Shown one piece after another: positions 60,401 to 64,000 of a DNA stretch of 64,000 bases; within the stretch, counting starts at the first letter, position 1, and every line of letters starts with the position of its first letter. The DNA lies in contig JAPTJF010000214.1 of assembly GCA_029339195.1 (NCBI GenBank), forward strand, positions 36,607 through 100,606, given 5' to 3'. A model generated the notes under the pieces. That model had not been told where the DNA came from, ran no database searches, and saw only the letters and a list, made by a program, of their open reading frames with translations. Position numbers and translations under genes: made by a program. The stretch is from Micractinium sp. NFX-FRZ (taxonomy: Eukaryota > Chlorophyta > Trebouxiophyceae > Chlorellales > Chlorellaceae).

Positions 60401-61551
60401 CCTGGACCCCATGCCTCCGCGGAATGGAGGCACCACGCCTTTGACTTTGCTTCCCCCTTAATGTTACCCGTGTGGGTGCAGGTGCAACAATGTGTGGCCA
60501 GAGTGCTGGGCGGTGCAGAGGTGGCAGCCACAGCACCGCTCATGACCACTGGCCTCGACTCTCTTGGTGCACTTGAGCTGCGAAAGGAGATGAGCAGGTG
60601 GGTGACAAGCCCACACCCCCATGTGCAGTAGGCGGGAGAGTGAGCAGTTCCTTCAAACCCACATGTTGTGTGCAATGGCATCCTACCCACACACGCTGCT
60701 CAACCCGAATGCCAATTCCTATTGTGTTGCAGCATTTTTGCGCTTGAGCTGCCAGCCACCTTCATCTTTGACTACCCCACAATCGAAACACTAGCAACAG
60801 AGATAGCGCGTCTCTTGGGCAGCACGGCGGCTGGAACTCCCGAGGCTGCGGCTCTTCGTGCAGGCGCCACTCTGGAAGGCGGCAGCAAAGGAAGCATGGC
60901 CGTACCGCAGCGTCCTTCTGCTGGTGGCGAAGAGAGTATGCGGCCGCAAGACGCACATGTTGAGCCAAAGCTGCGGCGGCAGCTCCCACCTATCAACCCT
61001 AACGCACCAACCTTGACACTTCCAGGCTACTTCACAGTACCCAGCCTTCGTCGGCTCCAGCGCTTGAAAGACGAGGAGCTCCGCGCTCTGCCACGTCTTG
61101 TCGTTGGACGAGAGGGCTACGGCGAGATCAGTTTCTTGTATCCTGGTGAGCGGGGAGTTAGCTTAGGGTTTGACAGAGGAGTCCTTCCCATGCATGTTGG
61201 CGTCCGATTGTTGAGCACTGACTTGTGCTTTTGGCGCCTCACCCTAACTGTGCAGTCAACATATTGAACCTTAACCTTGACTCCGCAATCCGCATTGAGC
61301 GTGGCCGCATGTCATTATATCCTCTGCTTGACGAGGACAGTGCACGCACGCTTCCAGCTCCAGGAGAAGGCCTCAACCAGCCAGCTTTGCTCACCTTCCG
61401 CCGCATGGCAGTGCGGCAGCCGGACGATAAGCGCAAGGTTGATGCCTTCCGCCGCAAACTGCAAGATGCCTCAGCACGAATGCACGGAGTGTTTGTGCAC
61501 TATGACCCTGACGAAGGCCTATGGCTCCTGAAACTCGACTCTTGGCAGTAA
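21443..61551 (+). CDS. Giant AT-less modular type I polyketide synthase, six modules, Nup98-like C-terminus
   Basis: One ~40-kb gene with dozens of introns. Domain order: unknown N-terminal region, ACP, then six modules of KS, DH or DH remnant, KR and one or two ACPs, and finally a nucleoporin-autopeptidase-like domain. Single open exons join ACP to the next KS at all five boundaries after module 1 (near 31850, 38200, 43850, 49400 and 54680), and others join KS to DH and KR to ACP. No start or stop region separates modules. I found no GHSxG acyltransferase, enoyl reductase, methyltransferase or thioesterase. Malonyl loading would need a separate AT, as proposed for other chlorophyte PKSs. The start at 21443 is the first ATG of the open frame. 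The product is unknown, but six extensions with KR and partly DH would give a hydroxylated, partly unsaturated chain. Likely cytosolic: no clear targeting peptide is visible. Confidence 0.9.
24480..25071 (+). other. PKS first (loading-position) ACP
   Basis: Helix I is [19 protein letters not shown]. The exon starting near 24763 gives [16 protein letters not shown], with the phosphopantetheine Ser at 24808-24810. The exon 24974-25071 gives [19 protein letters not shown]. This is a complete acyl carrier fold standing before the first KS, where a starter unit would be held. A disordered Ala/Ser/Arg linker (exon from 25257) separates it from KS1. Confidence 0.88.
25790..31850 (+). other. PKS module 1: KS - degenerate DH - KR - ACP - ACP
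   Basis: KS1 (25790-28590) keeps all three catalytic residues: DTACSSSL Cys at 26697-26699, HGTG His at 27451-27453, and GHAEA His at 27923-27925. Its N-terminus ([12 protein letters not shown]) lacks the usual G-x-x-C-x-x-P-G. The DH-position segment (28650-29600) has the second hot-dog part ([12 protein letters not shown]) but no H-x-x-x-G-x-x-x-x-P, so it is probably inactive. KR1 (29600-31070) has [10 protein letters not shown] at about 30218, [10 protein letters not shown] and [10 protein letters not shown] (Tyr 30639-30641). Two ACPs follow, with Ser at 31316-31318 and 31710-31712. Predicted result: a beta-hydroxy intermediate. Confidence 0.85.
27790..27838. repeat. Two exact 17-bp direct repeats in a KS1 intron
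   Basis: TTAAGGGTGTAACGCGT occurs at 27790-27806 and again at 27822-27838, within the intron between the HGTG and GHAEA exons. It has no evident function. AGGGT-like words recall degenerate telomeric sequence, but this is weak. Confidence 0.7.
31900..38195 (+). other. PKS module 2: KS - DH - KR - ACP - ACP
   Basis: KS2 (31900-34722) has Cys 33132-33134 in LDTACSSSL, His 34015-34017 in MHGTG and His 34292-34294 in GHAEPAAG. Its N-terminus resembles KS1 and KS5, and it may lack a few residues after QGL where other KSs read an aGGVNL-like strand. DH2 (34880-35790) is canonical: [11 protein letters not shown] with His 35049-35051, and HPAAADA with Asp 35502-35504. KR2 (35800-37260) has [18 protein letters not shown] and [11 protein letters not shown] (Tyr 36810-36812). 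ACP2a (Ser 37575-37577) and ACP2b (Ser 38065-38067) each have an intron just before the GLDSLG exon. Predicted result: a 2-enoyl intermediate. Confidence 0.87.
32457..32571. repeat. Inverted telomeric-repeat insertion flanked by a 28-bp duplication
   Basis: In the intron after the QQRMMLE exon of KS2, an exact 28-bp sequence ending in CTTCTGCAGGAT occurs at 32457-32484 and again at 32544-32571. The 59 bp between them are telomere-like: TAGGG words, a palindromic centre GGGTTTTAAAACCC, then CCCTAAACCCTAAA. The duplication includes the acceptor. Splicing at the first copy would read GAT TAG, a stop. The second gives DAWDVL, which continues the KS, so the exon must start at 32569. Confidence 0.92.
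38285..43815 (+). other. PKS module 3: KS - DH (LPG to LAG) - KR - ACP - ACP
   Basis: KS3 (38285-40485) has the ordinary N-terminus ([10 protein letters not shown]), Cys 39325-39327 in DTACSSSL, His 39975-39977 in VHGTG and His 40225-40227 in GHTEG. It ends [13 protein letters not shown]3 (40540-41500) reads [11 protein letters not shown] (His 40648-40650), with Ala where Pro is usual, and keeps HPAATDA. KR3 (41640-42895) has [20 protein letters not shown] and [11 protein letters not shown] (Tyr 42613-42615). ACP3a (Ser 43126-43128, DSVG) and ACP3b (Ser 43573-43575, DSIG) both have an intron right after VELR. DH activity is likely but not certain because of the Pro to Ala change. Confidence 0.85.
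43905..49300 (+). other. PKS module 4: KS - degenerate DH - KR - single ACP
   Basis: KS4 (43905-46190) has [11 protein letters not shown], Cys 44968-44970, His 45513-45515 in VHGTG and His 45759-45761 in GHTEG. The usual [14 protein letters not shown] is [16 protein letters not shown]4 (46240-47130) keeps His 46374-46376, but [12 protein letters not shown] has lost the Gly and the LPG turn. HPASADA is present. This DH is probably inactive. KR4 (47140-48800) has [20 protein letters not shown] and [11 protein letters not shown] (Tyr 48375-48377). There is one ACP only (Ser 49012-49014), with an intron inside its DSLG motif; all other modules have two. Confidence 0.85.
49380..54650 (+). other. 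PKS module 5: KS - DH - KR - ACP - ACP
   Basis: KS5 (49380-51150) is of the KS1/KS2 type: N-terminus [15 protein letters not shown] without the GxxCxxPG loop, Cys 50073-50075, His 50637-50639, GHAET His 50891-50893, and ending [12 protein letters not shown]. The intron after HGTG begins GCGAGC (50647-50774), a GC-AG intron required by the frame. DH5 (51300-52150) is canonical: [11 protein letters not shown] (His 51353-51355) and HPAAVDA (Asp 51948-51950). KR5 (52230-53690) has [17 protein letters not shown] and [11 protein letters not shown] (Tyr 53304-53306). ACP5a has Ser 53817-53819 and ACP5b Ser 54516-54518. Predicted result: a 2-enoyl intermediate. Confidence 0.86.
54730..60830 (+). other. 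PKS module 6: KS - DH (LPG to LPA) - KR - ACP - ACP
   Basis: KS6 (54730-56830) has Cys 55741-55743 in DTACSSSL, His 56298-56300 in LHGTG and His 56552-56554 in GHTEG. Its NAH motif reads NAL. DH6 (56870-57830) reads [11 protein letters not shown] (His 56993-56995) with a second part QPGMFDA, where Gln replaces the usual His. Activity is uncertain. KR6 (57955-59680) has [10 protein letters not shown] near 58605, [10 protein letters not shown] across an intron, and [11 protein letters not shown] (Tyr 59228-59230). ACP6a has Ser 59961-59963 and ACP6b Ser 60560-60562. ACP6b ends [20 protein letters not shown] in the same exon that continues into the C-terminal nucleoporin-like domain. Confidence 0.84.
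61005..61548 (+). other. C-terminal Nup98-type autopeptidase (Nucleoporin2 / S59) domain, cleavage site lost
   Basis: Exons 60733-61145 and 61256-61551 encode, after ACP6b and a linker of about 60 residues, [55 protein letters not shown] and [18 protein letters not shown], then stop. This follows the Nup98 C-terminal domain in order and spacing: GYYTxPS, xGRKGYGxI, NLNLDxIVxxRRxE, GEGLNxxAxVTL, YxPETGxWxF. In Nup98 the domain cuts itself at a His-Phe-Ser motif just after the last strand. Here that position is KLDSWQ and the chain ends, so self-cleavage is not expected. In Nup98 the cleaved domain docks to scaffold nucleoporins. Its role on a PKS is unknown; docking or folding are guesses. Confidence 0.85.
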
Positions 61552-62384
61552 CCTTGTTTGATTTTCCAGCATCCTCCAATCTCTTGTCCGCTGCTGTCAT
61601 ACGACACTGCTCTCTTCTCCGCTATGCGATCTCGTGATCATGTGAAACCAAATTTGAAGGGGGTGGATGCCAAACGGATGGGGACCTCGGCAGGGCTTAT
61701 CTCGAAGGAGAGGGTGGGTGCCAACGAAAGTTGGCAGGCGCTCAGCAAGGATGTCGTGGCCATGGATGCAAATATCGCTAAGTAGCCTCGGGTAAGGGGT
61801 GCTCTTGGATGAGAGGTTATTCCAAGGCCATTGATGCAAGGGGCGTCTTGTGGTTGTGTTTAGGGGACGCCCGTGTGTAGCGGCACCCGTGGAGGAGAAT
61901 TCATGTCAATGGCAGAGCTAATGCATGGAGCAATTTTGGATGTGTGTAGGGGGAGCCCGTAAGTGGGGGTTGCCCGTGGGTACGGGGTTCTCGCAAGTAG
62001 GGAGTAGTCATGGAGAAGACTTACCATTGGCTGCCAAGGATGCATGGCCGGATTTGCCACCATGGGTAGGGGGTTCCCGTGGGCAGCAAGTGCCCATACG
62101 TACCGTATGAACGTAAATAGCGAGTGCCCGTGGGTGACTTACTTGAATGTCCGCATGAACCGTTTGTGGTCGCGGGTAGGAGTACCAACGAGGGAAGATG
62201 CATGCCACATGTGCCATGTAACATGCTTTGCTCACCGGTTACACCCTATCCACTTCCGCCTCCAGCATTTGCACCGTTCAGTGGCCGTGGGTCCCTACCC
62301 ACTTTTCTGCGCAGCACATGGTCCGTTCAGTGGTTCGCGGTTAGGGGGTACCGGCGGAGGAAGATGCATGCCGCAAAACTCCAA
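61552..62384. other. Gene-free flank with degenerate short repeats
   Basis: After the PKS stop there is no supported gene. A 75-codon open frame at 61558-61785 has no recognisable domain. From about 61860 to 62190 the words GCCCGTGGGTA, TTCCCGTGGGCA and TGCCCGTGGGTG recur at irregular spacing amid G-rich sequence, like a decayed tandem repeat. Confidence 0.5.
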
Positions 62385-63397
62385 TTGCAGTCCAGCGGAG
62401 CGCATGCCTCTGCATGGCAATGCCGGCCTACATGCACCCGATCGGAGTGTGGGAAATTGCTTGTGGTAATATTAGCAGAGGGCCCGAAATGCTACAGCAC
62501 TGCATGGCTGCGCTCTGCATGCTTTGAGTGAGGCCGCCCGTTGCGAGGCAGACCGCCGCCTGCATTCCAGCTCAGCGCCGCCTCGGCCCGGCAGTGCCGG
62601 CCCACAAACACCCGATCGCATTGTGGGAGATTGCGTGTGGTAGTATTGGCAGAGGGGCCGAAATGCTACAGCACCGCAGGGCTGCGCTCGGCATGCTTTG
62701 AGCATGGTCGCCGGTAGCGAGGCATACCGCGCCCAGCAGTCCAGCTGAGCGCAGCCTCCGCCAGGCAGTGCCGGCCTACATGCACATTGTAGTGTGGGAG
62801 ATTGCTAGTGGTAATATTAGCAGAGGGCCCGAAATGCTACAGCACCGCAGGGCTGCGCTCTGCACGCTTTGAGCGCGGCCGCCCCTTGCGAGGCAGACAG
62901 CCGCTTGCAGCGGAGCGCAGCCTCCGCCAGGCAGTGCCGGCCTGCATGCACCCGATCGGAGCGTGGGACATTGCTGGTGGTAATATTAGCAGAGGGGCCG
63001 AAATGCTACAGCACCACAGGGCTGCGCTCTGCACGCGCCGCACGTGGCGTGGCAAACCGCCGCTTGCAGTGCAGCTGCAGCCTCTTCAGGGCAGTGCCGG
63101 CCCTCATGCACCCGATCGGAGTGTGGGACATTGCTTGTGGTAATATTAGCAGAGGGACCGGAATGCTACAGCACGCAGGGCTGCGCTCTGAACGCTTTGA
63201 GCGCGGCCGCCCGTTGCGAGGCGTACCGCAGCCTGCAGTGCAGCTGAGCTTGGGCAGTGCAGACCTACATGCACCCGACCGGAGTGTGGGACATTGCTTG
63301 TGGTAATATTAGCAGAGGGACCAAAATGCTACAGCACCGCAGGGCAGCGCTCTGCACGCTTTGAGCGCTGCCGCACGTGGCGTGGCATACCGCCCGA
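62385..63397. repeat. Satellite A: six tandem units of 160-174 bp
   Basis: The marker GGTAATATTAGCAGAGG (one variant GGTAGTATTGGCAGAGG) starts at 62465, 62639, 62810, 62979, 63139 and 63302, giving spacings of 174, 171, 169, 160 and 163. Each unit also carries GCAGTGCCGGCCTACATGCA, GAAATGCTACAGCAC and CGCTTTGAGCGCGGCCGC-like words. The array breaks off inside a unit at the telomeric block. Open frames across it are by-products of the repeat. Confidence 0.92.
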
Positions 63398-63439
63398 TAG
63401 GGTTTTTAAACCCTACCCTAAACCCTAAACCCTAAACCC
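63398..63439. repeat. Interstitial telomeric block with inverted junction
   Basis: TAGGGTTTTTAAACCCTA forms a near-palindromic head, followed by four CCCTAAA-type units (one lacks the AAA). The block joins truncated satellite A on the left to satellite B on the right. CCCTAAA/TTTAGGG is the telomere repeat of most green algae and plants. Confidence 0.9.
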
Positions 63440-64000
63440 ACCACCTGGTGGCTTGACCCCACCACCAGGTGGGTTGAAGCATGGTTGAAAAAAACGCGTG
63501 ATGCCCGTCAATGCCGCTGCATGTTTGGGGCGTGACTACCATGCTTTCTGATTTGTGTGTTTCAACCCACCTGGTGGGTTGAACCCACCACCAGGTGGGT
63601 TGAACCCACCACCAGGTGGGTTGAAGCATGGTGGAAAAACCTTGTGATGCCCGTCAATGCCGTTGCATGTTTCGGGCGAAACTACCATGCTTTTTGATTT
63701 TTGTGTTTCAACCCACCTGGTGGCTTGAACCCACCACCAGGTGGGTTGAAGCATGGCTGGAAAAAACTTGTGATGCCCGTCAATGCCGCTGCATGTTTGG
63801 GGCGAAACTACCATGCTTTCTGTTTTGTGTGTTTCAACCCACCTAGTGGGTTGAACCCACCACCTGCTGGCTTGAACCCACCACCAGGTGGGTTGAAGCA
63901 TGGTGGAAAAACGTGTGATGCCCGTCAATGCCGCTGCATGTTTCGGGCGAAACTACCATGCTTTTTGATTTTTGTGTTTCAACCCACCTGGTGGCTTGAA
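63440..64000. repeat. Satellite B: palindrome-rich tandem repeat reaching the window edge
   Basis: Units begin GAAGCATGG at 63475, 63623, 63748 and 63895, with spacings of 148, 125 and 147. Each has a constant part (TGATGCCCGTCAATGCCG, GCATGTTT, ACTACCATGCTTT) and a variable number of about 21-bp elements built on TGGTGGGTT and its reverse complement AACCCACCA. The latter can fold into strong hairpins, and unit length differences come from their copy number. The array runs past base 64000. Confidence 0.92.

Noticed and set aside
21443..61551. Several separate PKS genes instead of one
   Set aside because: Single open exons span each ACP-to-KS boundary from module 1 onward, with no stop, start or UTR-like gap between modules.
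61558..61785. 75-codon frame after the PKS stop
   Set aside because: No domain, no upstream signals, and next to decayed repeats. Judged a chance frame.
62802..63306. Open frames of up to 145 codons in satellite A
   Set aside because: They repeat with the satellite period and break at each unit change, so they are by-products of the tandem repeat.
63398..63439. True chromosome end
   Set aside because: Only about four units are present, in the inward CCCTAAA orientation, and another satellite continues to the right, so it is interstitial.
63440..64000. CRISPR-like array of palindromic repeats
   Set aside because: There are no unique spacers. Both parts of each unit repeat, and the setting is eukaryotic nuclear DNA.

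Overview
The window looks like nuclear DNA of a GC-rich, intron-dense green alga, most likely a trebouxiophyte of the Chlorella/Micractinium type. Supporting signs are many short exons with GTGAG/GTGCG donors and CAG acceptors, (CAG)n-rich coding sequence, plant-type CCCTAAA telomeric repeats (Chlamydomonas uses TTTTAGGG), an SBP-box factor, a lumenal FKBP, and a giant modular polyketide synthase (PKS) of the kind known from chlorophytes. The species is inferred, not proven.

Layout. About 1-2388: an exon-like ubiquitin-fold fragment on the minus strand, then sequence I cannot resolve. 2389-10004 (+): a 21-exon SLC37/glycerol-3-phosphate-permease-like transporter. 10965-13002 (+): a multi-pass membrane protein of unknown function. 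13677-18382 (-): a 7-exon SBP-box transcription factor with polyglutamine tracts and a C-terminal hydrophobic helix. 19106-20935 (-): a 5-exon FKBP-type isomerase with a thylakoid-lumen type presequence. 21443-61551 (+): one ~40-kb PKS gene. 61552-64000: degenerate repeats, a 160-174 bp satellite, a short telomeric block and a second satellite rich in hairpin-forming palindromes.

The PKS fills almost two thirds of the window. I read: an N-terminal region of unknown function, a first ACP, then six modules each with KS, a DH or DH remnant, KR and one or two ACPs (12 ACPs in total). There is no acyltransferase, enoyl reductase, methyltransferase or thioesterase. All six KS catalytic triads and all six KR Tyr residues are visible. 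Single exons run across every module boundary, so this is one polypeptide, which I estimate at about 9,000 residues. AT-less modular PKSs thought to use a separate AT are known from chlorophytes, and Chlamydomonas PKS1 takes part in zygospore maturation.

The most unusual feature is the C-terminus. After the last ACP, in the same exon, the protein continues into a domain that closely resembles the nucleoporin Nup98 autopeptidase domain (Nucleoporin2, peptidase family S59). It stops where Nup98 would be cut, with the His-Phe-Ser site missing. Two further points stand out. The KS domains fall into two sequence types that track whether the preceding module has an intact DH. An inverted telomeric-repeat insertion sits in a PKS intron, flanked by a 28-bp duplication that copies the 3' splice site.
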